A DNA stretch of 64,000 nt from positions 29,456 to 93,455 of the forward strand of contig JAIQDT010010076.1 in the NCBI GenBank assembly GCA_021521415.1, given 5' to 3'. Under the pieces are notes generated by a model. It worked only from the letters and a program-made list of their open reading frames with translations. It made no database searches and was not told the DNA's origin. This DNA comes from Bidens hawaiensis (Eukaryota > Streptophyta > Magnoliopsida > Asterales > Asteraceae). Positions 33,103-44,439 of the stretch are shown piece by piece. Positions within the stretch are counted from its first letter, which is position 1. Each line of letters starts with the position of its first letter. Made by a program: the position numbers and the translations under genes.

Positions 33103-33133
<31 letters not shown>
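33103..33133. repeat. (TA)n microsatellite
   Basis: About fifteen TA units in uninterrupted alternation. Confidence 0.95.
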
Positions 33134-33138
<5 letters not shown>

Positions 33139-34131
33139 TTGAATGAGGAAAATCGTTTTCTAAAAGACCATATTAAATGTCTATAAATCTAAAAATGTAA
33201 AGTAAGATAATATTCGAAAGTATAATAATGTTTTAAATTGCGTTGACGTTGGTGATTTAATTGGACATTAACCAACAACAATATAAGATTGATTATCTTA
33301 CTATAAATAATTAAATATCTTATAGAATAATAAACTAAATTTCATTTCCGGATTATATAATAATCAATTGAATTACATAAATTATGAAAAATATATAAAT
33401 ACATGAATACTAACAGAAATATATATCAATATTAAACAAATATAAAAGGCATCTTATCAAACAATCTTTAATCCATGAAATTAGATATATCAAGTTGGGG
33501 ACAATAACCTGAAATGATAAAATTAAATATTAATATTAATCTCACATAATAAATAAATTACAAATTATATGGAATATTTGAATCATGTGAAAAAATGAAA
33601 AATTGATGTTATAATTACAACCTGAAAATTTGAATCGCGTTACCGGAAAAACGAAATAGTGAAGATCTCCATTGAATATTCGATTTTGATATATAACCTA
33701 AAAAGATTATTAGAAAAAATCATATAATTATTAATATAAATACAAACAAAATGAAAAACAAAATTAATCGTAATTGATAAAAAACCTTACCGGAATAATA
33801 TAAGAGTATCAAAATTAATTGTAATTGATATAAAACCTTACCGAAATAATATTATAACAAAGTAATATAAAAATTAAAATAAATATAACCCTTACCGGAA
33901 AACGTTACCGAAAAACCGTAATAACTTCAACATATCAATTAAATCTTGGATTTTGATTTACCATCTAAAGAGGTTATAAAAAAAATCATATAACATTTAA
34001 AATAAATGTAAAACATTTCCAGAAAACCTTACCGGAAAACAATAGAACCTTACTGGAAAAACATATAGCAAAATCGGCCATTACCGGAATATAAGAGACG
34101 GTGGAGGAATAAGCCGAAAGAGAGACGAAAC

Positions 34132-34162
<31 letters not shown>

Positions 34163-34599
34163 TTAAAATGGTTAGAGTTTTCAATCTTGAGATTTATATA
34201 ATGTAATTGAAATGATTTAGTAAGTTTTTGAATTTCTTATAATAATTAAAATAATTAATATCATAATTACATTAATAGGTTAATTATGATGTTTGATTAG
34301 ATTTTAAAAATAATTACATTAATAGAGTAATTATGATGTTTGACCAGATCTTAAAAATATATAATAATTATTAATAATCATTGATTATTTAGTATTTTAA
34401 TTTATTTTAACATTTTTTTATTCACATGAATTATTAACAATCATTTATTGTCTAGTAATTTAATTTATTTTTGATTTATTTTATTAACATGAAAATTAGA
34501 CAAGTGATAGATATACATGGAAAATTTAAGCAACAACCAATAGGAAGAGAAAAAATTGAGTTAAAGCTTATTGGTTTAATAGTATGTATAGATTTTAAC

Positions 34600-34752
34600 C
34601 CTAATTTTCTTCCATTTCTCTCCCTCTTAACGTTTGCAATCGCTAGAACTCCCCCACACCTCCATCCCTTGTCTCCTTATTCGATCCCTTATGTTTTCTC
34701 TATCAAATCAGACATGGATTCGTTGAATTCGTGCATCAAGTACTCAAGGTAG
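34600..34752 (+). pseudogene. Gene fragment: leader and first exon, origin unknown
   Basis: A CT-rich leader (CTAATTTTCTTCCATTTCTC, then CCCCACACCTCCATCC) precedes ATG at 34714, which opens MDSLNSCIKYSR and then meets a donor-like CAAG/GTAGGATCC. A second GC-richer piece (35205-35310) with CGTATTCTTCGCTGACCGGC may be a later exon. The layout suggests host gene pieces captured by the Helitron. Too short to name a family. Confidence 0.4.
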
Positions 34753-36432
34753 GATCCGAATCCATATCAAACACATAGCTCACCATCGGTATGAAGCTTA
34801 ATTTGAATGACAGTTCATTGTGAAACATATTGACATCACATTATTTTAACAAGCTTCTCATTTATGATATTAATTATTTTTTATTTTTAGTAACTAAAAT
34901 AATAACTGAATTGTGGTCGTTTACTAAGTGTTGCAAATCTTATATTTAAATTTGGTAGTTTTAATTTCGTTGTTTATGCGATTCCCTTTTTACCTTCATT
35001 GTTTTCAATGTTTAAGTGTTACCTTAATTTTCACAATCACATTAATGGTTATGATCTCAACTTTAGAAAACTAAATATTTCAGTTAATAACCAATTTAAA
35101 GACCTTCATATTAAACCTAAATCAATACAATGGACAACTTCTATTTTAATAAAAGTTTAATTTTCGGTATTTAGTTAATAACAGTTTAACGGCCTATTTT
35201 TGTTTCAAAGGGCGTGACTGTGTTTTGAGGCGTATTCTTCGCTGACCGGCGAGCGGTATGTTCTGGAACCGATATTCTAAAAGCAGAAGGATTTTCAATG
35301 GGTATGTGTCAAATTAATGTTATATTGGATTGGTAAAATTTGTGTTGGATGTAATGGGCCATGTTTTTTCCGAGATAAAACAATAAGAGGCATTTTTTTT
35401 TGTGAGTGGAGCAATTATCTTATTATAGTGTAACGGGTTGCACATTGTTTTTTTGGTGAGTGTAGCAATTATCTTATTATAGTGGTCAATATACGAGGAT
35501 ACAAGTTAGAAGTCATTTGCGCATGGTTTTTTTTGTGAGTGGAGAATTATCTTATTATTGTGGTCAATATATGAGGATATAAGTTTGAAGTCAGTTGGTT
35601 GTTATTTGAAGATAACTTAAATCGAGTTGTTTATAATACTAACTTTGTTTTAATTCTCTCTAGAGCGGTAGGCTTTAGGAATTACATTTATCGTTAAGTT
35701 ATTTATATCGTATGAATCCATAATGTATATTATTATGTATATTGTTAAATTCAATTATTTTATTGTATCTTTTTAACCAATCTTGTCGTCACGTTTCAAT
35801 AACCTACTTAGTAAACTAAAGCAACTCAATGCTCGCCTCATTATGACACAAGTAGTCCTTGCAAATATCTTGATTTGGCCTTTGTGAAATTGCAAGACTT
35901 TCAAATTTTATAAAATTAGAGCTTAGAGGTGTTAAGAGATTTATAAAGTATTTACGGATTGAATTATGTCTTTTTATTTTATGCGATGAAACGTAATGTA
36001 ATACGCAAACAACTTATGAATTGTATTTTTTTCATGCTTCCAATGTTGTATATAGTAAGATTTTTTTTTTCCAATTTGTAAATTATAATGCAAATATTTT
36101 TATACACATGTTTCTTTCTAGGGTTAGTTTGTTACTCTGATGTTTAGTTTTTTCTCATTTACAACTATAAGTTCCATTATCCAGAGTAACTAACTAACGT
36201 GGTCTTAAACTTGTGATATTGGATGACGACGAGAATACTTCTGATAAAACAACAAATGTTGTATATTAAGAGATTTTATAAAATTTTTAAATTTAATTTT
36301 TAAACCTTTTAGTGTTTTTACTATATATTTCATATATTTTTTACCTTTAATTTTGTTTTTATCTTTCAAATAACATACCTCATTTATTTAGTATTTGATA
36401 AATCATGTTTAATACACAGGTTGAAAAGCTAT

Positions 36433-36814
36433 TCGTATTATAGTTTTTGTAATAAAATCCCCAAGCTAACGACCGTATTAATTTATCAAATTTTTATATT
36501 CAATTTAATACATATAAAATAGGCCACGGGAGCCCGATAGATGCGTTTATTGTTATATTATTTTCGTGTGTCTTGACTGGAAGAAACATGGGTGTATTGT
36601 TTTTTGAATTTCTGATGATTAATATACTATATAGGATGTTATATTATTAATAATTTAAGAATATAAGATTTGAAATAAAAGAATGTATAAAACCACATGG
36701 TTAAACGTGAAGAAAACAAAACGTTAGAAAAGTATTAAATATAACAACTGCAACACTTTTTTTTTTGCGCTTATTAACTAGTAGATAACGAAAGAGGAGG
36801 AAATACGACCCATT
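36433..36814. other. Flank shared with 10740-10781, inverted
   Basis: 36433-36490 (CGTATTATAGTTTTTGTAAT, then CCCCAAGCTAACGACCG) is the reverse complement of about 10733-10780. In both places it directly follows a Helitron 3' end. The remainder is AT-rich with nothing recognised. Confidence 0.7.
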
Positions 36815-37990
36815 GATCGATATTAAAAAACGTTTTAAAATTTAAAGAAATATTGGATTTTAATAATCCGAACTTTGACATATTGATCAATATTAATCTC
36901 AACTTAAGAAATTTATTCTGACAGTTCCAACTTGCAAACTATTTCCCTTCATTGAGCTTTTTCTAATTGAGGGTCTAACCCAGTTAGGTTTTTTTTGTTG
37001 ACGTGAACACTACCATTTTGTTATTCGATGAGGTGGCTGTTTATGTGACACTCACTCATCCCCACCTCACCTCCACCACCACCGTTAGTCACCACCACCA
37101 AATCTCACTATGTCAACCCCTAATCCTAATATAAAAATCACATTCACTACCACCACGAAGTATAGTGTGTCTCATCACGCCATATAACAACAGGTTAGCG
37201 AGGTGGGTGTAGCATGAAGGAGGTTTAGTGACTTGTTGGTGGTGACGTGGGGCAACAAACGTGAAGGGTACAGGTGTGTGACGGCTAAAGGTGGTGAAAC
37301 ATAGTGTTGGTGGTGGTAATTGGCGATTTTCGGGCAAGATAAGTACGAACTTAGGTAAACGTATGTGGCTTTGGGCTATGTTAATTTGTTAAGGGAAATT
37401 GTAAGTGTTAAAAGTCAATTTGGGCAGCTTTAGTAGATCCTACAAGTTATTCTAGGGTTTCGGTCAAAATTGTTTTTCCAGAAAAAATCAAATTTGTTGT
37501 TTTTGATAAGATTCAATTTTATAGGTTCCTGGAGACCCTATCTATGATAATGATGAAGAAAAAGAGCAAAAAGTGTTTTTTTTGGGGGGGGGGGAGGGGG
37601 GTGGTTGAGGGTGGATGATGGTGGTGGTGGTGGTGGAGGGCAATGGTGGTGATGGCTAATAGTGGTGGTGGTGGTGATGGCTAATGACACTGGTGGTGGT
37701 TGATGGAGACGAAGGTGGAAGTGGATATGAGATTGTGATGAATGTGCCACATAGGCATCCACCTCATCAAATTACCATTGTCTGTGTCATGTTAGCGTCC
37801 ACGTCAGCAAAAGGTTAATTGGGTTAGACCCTAATTAGAAAAGCCTCAATAAAGAAAAATAGTTTGCAACTTAGAACTCTCAAGGTGAATTTCTATGTTG
37901 GAATTAATATCAGTCAAAAAGTTAAAGCATGAATTATTATAATCCAATATCGCAAAGTTTAAGTTTCTAAAATCTAAAATCATGCACTTT
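36815..37990 (+). mobile_element. Long-TIR DNA transposon, non-autonomous
   Basis: Inverted repeats of about 134 bp (36852-36985 and 37817-37949) match at roughly 75-80% by eye, from ATTGGATTTTAATAATCC at the left to GGATTATAATAATT-type sequence at the right. They also share TTGCAAACTATTT, GAGGCTTTTCTAATTAGGG and GGTCTAACCCA. The interior is G/T-rich with GGTGGT repeats and an eleven-G run near 37580. No transposase. Long TIRs suggest a Mutator-like or foldback element. A truncated sister copy is at 9863-10740. Confidence 0.7.
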
Positions 37991-38292
37991 ATGCTTCTTT
38001 AATAAAGAAAAAACTAATCAAACTTAAATTTTAAAGTAATCGTACCATATTATAAATAAATATAGTTTATCATTTACTATAAACTTTTTAAGACAAACAA
38101 GTAGTTTTTTAATTAACTCGTGTATTATCACTTATTGCAAATTAAATTGTTTGTTTCGATCTTGTAGCAATAAGCCCACGAATTAACAACGGTCATAACT
38201 GATGTTTTAAACAATATCTTATTACTCTTTCTCAAAATAAATATAAATTATTAGATTTGTTATTAATATATACTATTATGGTTGTCAATACC

Positions 38293-38507
38293 TAGAGCAT
38301 GTTTGGGATTGAGTTTGAAAACATCTTATTGGCTTTTTCAAAAAGCCGATAAGTTAAATGGTGTTTGGCAATCACAAAAAAACCTTTTATTTTAGCTTTT
38401 CGAAAGGGTTAAAAGCAATTTTCCAAAAGCTTCAAATCCTGGCTTTTCAAAATGGCTTTATGAAAAGTTATAAGCACTTTTAAAACTCAATCCCAAACAA
38501 GCTCCTA
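38293..38507. mobile_element. MITE with ~26-bp terminal inverted repeats
   Basis: TAGAGCATGTTTGGGATTGAG at the left mirrors CTCAATCCCAAACAAGCTCC at the right. About 215 bp, largely self-complementary inside (AAAAGCC, GGCTTTT). The superfamily cannot be fixed because the target duplication is unclear. Confidence 0.75.
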
Positions 38508-38559
38508 ATATAAATTAGGTTTTTTTTTCAAGTTATCTTCTCCTATTGATAGTGTTGTT

Positions 38560-39612
38560 CATCAGGTCAACCCGATAGGGTTTAGGGTTAATATAGTTGG
38601 GTTTTCCTTAAAAATCTAACTGGCAACCCAACCCTATTAAGGTTCGGGTTAGTCGGGTTTCGGGTTATTCGGGTTTGTCGTGTCGAGTTAACCATGTTAC
38701 TTTATAATTTTAAGTTGTTTTTTGTATTTGTAACTTGTAGGTTGCAATATTTTTCATTCCACTTAGTTTTCATATTTTTATAAGTAATCATCTTATAATT
38801 ACATATATAGACCTATAAACGAACTGAACGGACATGAACAAAGGCATGCCCGTGTTCTTTCATTTAACTTTTAACAAACACAAACACTTAATCGAACAAT
38901 TTTTGTTTTCATGTTCGTTAGTTAAAAACTAATCATGTTCGTGTTCGTTTATGTGTTCATTTAAGATCTAAAAGAAGAGTTCATGAACATAAATGAACAT
39001 AACTAAACAAAGATAAACGAGCATGAAGGTACATATATGTACATACATTAACGAACACAAACACACAATAATAAACATAAATGGAGGCATTTAAATAAAC
39101 ACAAACAAACAAATATAATACATATTAAGGTGATATAATTACTAAATGCAAATAATATTTAATAACTTTATATTAATATGAAATAAAACATGAACAAACG
39201 TAAACAAACTTACATGAACGATCATAAACGAACGTTCACAGACATAGATGAACGGGTGAAACATGAGTTCATTCCATACGTTTAATTAAATGAACACAAC
39301 ATAAATCAAATTTTAGCTGAATGGTTCATGAACAAACGAAATAATCAATTCCTCTATAAAACTTACATTATTACCTTCATAGTGCTTATTTCACCTTTTA
39401 ATTATCGTATTTAAAGTGAAGTATCACCACTATTCGGGTTAACCCGAAACCCGATTTTTTTTTTCAAAAATGAATCCGAAACCTGACCCTATTAATAATT
39501 CGGGTTAACCCGAATAATACCTTTTGACCCTATTTAACCCGACCCGAATTTGCTTATTCGGGTTTGGGTTGGGTCGGGTTAATCAGGGTCGGATATTTTG
39601 GACATCCCTACT
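38560..39612. mobile_element. CGGGTTAACCCG-type inverted repeat element with GAACA/CGAAC interior
   Basis: CGGGTTCGGGTTA-type sequence at 38575-38690 is mirrored by CGGGTTAACCCGAAACCCGA-type sequence at 39436-39600, ending TTTTGGACATCCCTA, as seen in many plant MITEs. Between them (38815-39340) lie many copies of GAACATAAACGAACA on both strands. No coding sequence. Confidence 0.55.
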
Positions 39613-40038
39613 ATATATACATTTTATTGTACTTCATTGTTCTACACACCTTATTAATGAAATCTCTCACTTTCTCCATACATGTCTCTTTCTTATTGCT
39701 TTGCTATTAGATTAGTTTCAAAACATGTTATTAGCACGAGTTGCTTTTGCAGATGATTTGCATATTTCTTTGCTATTAGGGCCGTTACGGATTTTGTGGC
39801 GATATGTCGGGAAAACTGACTTCTTTTCTGGATTCCTCTCGTTGTGAAACATGATATTAATATATTACGGCCACATAACTCTTTTCATAATCAAATATAT
39901 AACCGTTTTACGCTTTTAGTGTCGTAGTTAGCCCGTGTTATTAAATTTTGGCATCCCTCTTCATGTTCCCATCCAAACTCCGAAAGAATCCACAGTTTCT
40001 TTTCCGATAACTATAAATTCATACAATAATATGTTAAT

Positions 40039-40338
40039 AGGGCCGTCTCGAGGGTAAGCTAAACGAGACGATGGCTTTAGGCCTCCAGTTTTATAGGGCC
40101 TCAATCTTAAATAAGAGTTACGTTTTATGAGATTTTGAAAGTAGAGTTCTTTTAGAATTAGTAACTCATTAATAGGCCACAAGCTAAGAAGGATTGTTTC
40201 ATATCAATTATCATTGCATATCATCCATATTCTATATTTCTTGTATACTCTCTAACGCGATACGCATAAAGAAAAGAAAAGAAAAATGTCTCAACATTTT
40301 AGTTAGTTTTAGGCATTCGAAGACGTTGAGTCGGCCCT
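40039..40338. mobile_element. MITE-like element with GGGCCG ends
   Basis: AGGGCCGTCTCGAGGG at the left and GTTGAGTCGGCCCT at the right form imperfect inverted ends about 300 bp apart, with CGATGGCTTTAGGCCTCC inside. The pattern resembles hAT-type MITEs. Confidence 0.55.
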
Positions 40339-40746
40339 GTACGTTAAGTATTAATACCTATCAAATTTAAAGAAAAAACCCACCAAATATAAGGATAAAA
40401 TGATGATAAAATGTATATACGTCCAAATAGTTCCATGTAGTTCAGCAAAGATAATCCAAACAGTTTCTGTATTCTCGTTCTGTAGGTCACAAGTTAGATG
40501 CCTGTTTATTCAAAAAATATTTCTGTTTCACGGTTTGATATATGAAACACGTTGCCAATTGAACCGGTTAAAACAAAACCGCAATTGAAGAAACATGGAT
40601 CTACTACCCTTGACGGGTCTTAGATCCAATGAGTCTACAGGGTAGGATACGGTTAACTTCCAATACGATATGAAGTCAATTCCCAAAGTCCAGTGACGTG
40701 AACCTGCAAAACAGACATCGTGAGCTCGTTACGGGAAGGACAAGAG

Positions 40747-40910
40747 GGTGGCAGGATGCTTTCTCATGTCCTGTGAGGGTGTTTCTTCCTCAGGTGATTG
40801 TGCGGGTGACCCATATGTCCCACAGGTGTCTTATGAAGGACTTCTGACTGAACCGCGAGTATTACTTAAGGGTATTTGGGTCTTTTCAGTACCCTACCTC
40901 TATAAGTCCT
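40747..40910. repeat. ~160-bp direct repeat, left copy
   Basis: GGTGGCAGGATGCT through TACCCTACCTCTATAA matches 48002-48163 at about 90%. The two copies bracket the Tat-type element, so they may be LTR remnants, but neither LTR boundary nor a target duplication could be fixed. The reading frame inside both copies is a by-product of the similarity. Confidence 0.7.
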
Positions 40911-41190
40911 CCCAGTCCAGTGTTTCTTCCGCGTGAAGTACTTTATGCGGGTGAAATTTTTGACTTAATGCGTATTTGGGGATTTCTTACTCTGTAAGTA
41001 GGTGAGACATATCTTTTGTTGTTGTGGATAATCATGAAAAAGGACAAGTTGACCACTCGCAGGCGCGCGTGTCAGAAGATGTGACTTTTATGACGGCTGT
41101 CACTGTACCCGACTATTCGCCTTTTTCTCTTTTTTCGAATTTCCCGTGTGACGTGGAGTTTGTCTACTGGGTAATGTTTCTTGTTCATAT

Positions 41191-41218
41191 CCCATCGCAT
41201 TAATTGCGATGGGTATAA
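41191..41218 (+). promoter_or_regulatory. Promoter-like segment of antisense unit 1
   Basis: Inverted repeat CCCATCGCA/TGCGATGGG runs into the TATA-like GGGTATAATA, with a TGACGTGGAG (G-box/CRE-like) upstream at about 41149. The same CGCATT-ATTGCGATGGGTATAA block stands before antisense unit 2, so it is conserved between diverged copies. Confidence 0.6.
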
Positions 41219-41330
41219 TAGTGGAGTCTACCTTCTTATTGAAGTTTTATTGCCTTTGAATTCTGATATTTCGTTGCTTTCTTTCGTTGAAACCTTTAAC
41301 TTTCTTGCAACTATTCCGATTAATACTACA

Positions 41331-43972
41331 ATGGCGAGTGCTCAATCTGAAATTGATGAAACAGAGGTTCAATGGGACCTGTCTAAATATCAGAAACTCC
41401 TTGAGACCTATGGTATTCCACCAGAATGGGGACCGAATTTCCTGCTGCTGGTTCTATAGCTAGCTTCCCACCTCCTGGGAAAATGGCTGTCTACTCAGAC
41501 TTCTTTGTGTATGGGAACTTTCCGTTTTCCTGTGACAAAGTTTTGTATGAGGTTATTGTGTGCTTTTGTTATACATTTATCCCAGTTGCATCCTCGCAGC
41601 TGTCATGCGAATTCGCCACTATGAATTCGTGTGTATGGCTCATGAGATGGTGCCTCGTATTGATCAGTTCGTTGTTTTTTACCGGATGATCAATCGAAAC
41701 GGGTGGTTTACCTGTCAGGCGATAACTGACAGGGAGAATCGGTCGAGAAGTTGAGGGAGGTTCCAAAGACTGAAGAACAAATTCTTCTGGATTTCTGAAG
41801 ATGTTGGTACCAGGAAACTATGGTACGTCGTCCGGTCAAAGAGGCACTTCCAAACATTACCCATGTTGCCCATGAGGTGCAAGAGTGGTTCCGTGTTTAT
41901 GGTTTCTGATCCAACTCCAATGTGGGTGTTTCCGGAGAAAGCCCTTGTGTGGGCTGGGATGAGCCTCCTGTGGCCATCTCATTTTTTGGAGCCTGTGTTT
42001 TATGGCGTAGATGAACATAAATTATTTTCGTTTTCTTGTTTCAAGAAAATTATATGACTAACTTTGGCGTTTCCTTTTCCCAGGTCCCGGACCCAATTTA
42101 AATGCCTTATTTGATGACAGAGGTCACGTGATGAAGAGTATTCGTGACGCAAAGGATACGCCTATTCTTGAGAAGAACGCGGAATATTTTCTCTTTCCGG
42201 TGAATGTGCGTGCTGAACCCGTTATTTCAGACGCTACCTATCAAACAGGTGTGTACATTCTAAATCCTCCTCCTCTTACTGTGCTTACCTATGAGGGGAT
42301 ATTCGTTATTCTGTCGTCGAGTGACTATTCATCGTCCTCAGAGGAAGAATGCTTTGACGTTGCTTCTGAGATTTCATCTGTGTCACACTTGTTGGCAGAA
42401 TTAGCTCAAAAAAGGACTTTTGGGTCTGTCCAAGCTAGAAAAGCGAGCTCGAGTGCTGCGACTGCTGCATATGAGCCGGCGACTAAGAAACGACGGACGC
42501 GTCGTCCTAAGAAACCACAATCTGTTCTTGCGGATCGATTGAAAACAGTGACTGGTATGCGTTTTATTATCTAACTCTTGCTATTTTAAGATGTGATTTG
42601 AATGTGATCTTCTTTTGTAGATCCGTCCATAGCTAGGGACGATATTTCTGAGAGGTTACCAACACCCACTCCCGTGGCTGAAAAACAACCGGCTCCTCCT
42701 CCAGATAGGAAATGGAAAATAAGCCTGCTACCCCCTCGTACCGAACCAAATGTGGAGGGGTCTGGTGTTCAAACGGGAACAAACGAATCGCTGGACTACC
42801 TTTTTCAAGCCGGAGGGGCCCCCTGACTTTCAAAGTGGGAACCCGGAAGTTACTGCAGAAGGCTTCCGGATTCACGAATCTCCTACACGGTCTGCTTCTC
42901 ATATATTTTCTACCTCCTCACCGTTGATGATGGGCGTGGGAGGTGGTTTCCAATTTAGACCCTCTGTCCATGAGGTTAGGGGAGGTTCAACACAAGGAGG
43001 TCTGTGCCAACCCTTCTCAATCCCCACTCGCCTCGAGACTTCAAGCTCCCAATATTTTGGGGATGTGGTTTTGGGAGGAGACTATGACCTGTTCGTCCCT
43101 CCTTGGGACATTGTCAATGGGTCCCGGTTTTCTGACTCCGGGACCTGTGTTAATTTTGTCAAGCATTGTGTGCCTCCTGCAGAGATGGCGCATCTGCGTG
43201 ACCGCTCTCGCGAAGATCTTCATGTTGATCTTTCTGTTTCCTTGGCTGACAGTTTAGCTTGTAGCCAGGAAATCTTACGCGAGTGGCGTACAATGGGAGG
43301 AAAGATAGGTGAGGCCACTCGGGCCTTAAATGCTGCAAAGCAAGATGCTGAGGAGCATCGTAAAGAAGCGAGTGCAGCCCGGTGAAAACAAAATGACGCC
43401 GAGGCTGCCCTTAAACAAGAAAAAGATCGGAGCTCCGCTGTTGCCCAATGCTGAAAAGAAGCTTGAAAGAAGCACAACTCTCTTCTGGAGTCTTCTCGTG
43501 CTGAAACTCAAAAGAAGAAGGATGAGCTGGCGAGGGCACAAGAATCAAATTCAGTTCTAGAAAGCCGGATGACCATTCAGAGTAACCGAATTCAAGAACT
43601 TGAGGCTGAATTGAAGATTCACAAGGAGCAAGCTGAACTCAAAGACAAGACTGCCACTGAAATGCAGTCTGCTTACGATTCCTTGTTGCAATCTCGTTCT
43701 GAAGCAGAGGCCCGTGCCTCTGAAGCAAACAATGAACTACAGGCGCTTCAGATTAAGGAAGAGCGTTGAGCAAGATCGACAATGGTTTCTCAACCAAGGA
43801 CTTGACTCTGTAAGTTTCCCTCATTAATTATTTATTCTTATATTTTGTATTGATGCTAACATGTTTCATTGTCAGGTCATCCGGCACATCAAGGAAAGCA
43901 CCGAATCTGAGGACGACGAGTCTGAGGATACTTCTCCCAATACCCCGGAAGACACATCAGCCCCTAACCCAT
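41331..43972 (+). pseudogene. Antisense ORF unit 1 (putative gypsy-type transposon protein)
   Basis: Starts MASAQSEIDETEVQWDLSKY. The motif YGIPPEWGP, then PPGKMAVYSDFFVYGNF matches the plant family labelled putative gypsy-type transposon (Pfam Transposase_28), of unknown function. Frameshifts near 41430 and 41560 break it. Intron-like gaps follow (about 42010-42083 and 42552-42620 with TTTGTAG). The middle carries a basic patch (ATKKRRTRRPKKPQ), a possible nuclear signal. The C-terminal part (about 43180-43770) is heptad-like and ends with an acidic tail (ESEDDESEDTSPNTPED). The first stop after it is near 43972. Not functional here. Confidence 0.75.
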
Positions 43973-44290
43973 AGACTTAGTTTGTATGACTTTGTAAATA
44001 TTTTCCATGTTTTGTAATCATCCTCTAATTAGTAATGAAAAATATCTTTTTGGCCATAGGATTGTTATATTTGTTTTGTATGATAATATTCTTGTAAGAT
44101 ATGATTGAAATTTGAATTTATGCAAGTTGGATGATATTGATGACGTGGTGGAGAGAGGAATTTTAGACGGCTACGGATAGGACGTGTTTGACGCCTCTTG
44201 ACAGCCTGTAAACACTTTTTTCGATCCTCTCAGCTGACGTGTCAATCATCCTCCGGTCCGTCTTTTCTCTTTCTTCTGTTAGTCAGACGG

Positions 44291-44318
44291 TCGCATTTAT
44301 TGCGATGGGTATAAATAA
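44291..44318 (+). promoter_or_regulatory. Promoter-like segment of antisense unit 2
   Basis: TCGCA/TGCGA inverted repeat followed by GGGTATAAATAAG, a good TATA box, with TGACGTGTC upstream near 44234. Aligns with the segment at 41191-41218. Confidence 0.65.
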
Positions 44319-44439
44319 GCCACTTTTGGCTTTGAATCCTTTATTATCTCTTTCAAGCTTTTCTCTTTCAATAATCCCCAGATCTGAAATCTTCATTACT
44401 GTTGCTTTTTTATTTCATTATTTACATTATATTGGCTGT

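Larger units (their letters stand above)
32415..36432 (+). mobile_element. Helitron-like element with captured gene-like sequence, 4.0 kb
   Basis: The 5' end TCTAACAATACTATTAAAAC follows an A and matches the start at 10896 in 19 of 20 positions. The 3' end is decayed (ACACAGGTTGAAAAGCTAT before T, instead of CTAG). No RepHel gene is present, so it is non-autonomous. It holds (TA)n at 33103-33133, (GA)n at 34130-34162 and gene-like pieces around 34600-35310. The rest is AT-rich with no gene seen. Confidence 0.5.

Noticed and set aside
37538..37762. Proline/histidine-rich ORF on the minus strand
   Set aside because: It is a translation of GGT/GGTGGT simple repeats inside the long-TIR transposon.
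40748..40936. Similar small ORFs at 40748 and 48003 as a conserved protein
   Set aside because: They follow from the 160-bp direct repeat; there is no sign of codon-level selection.
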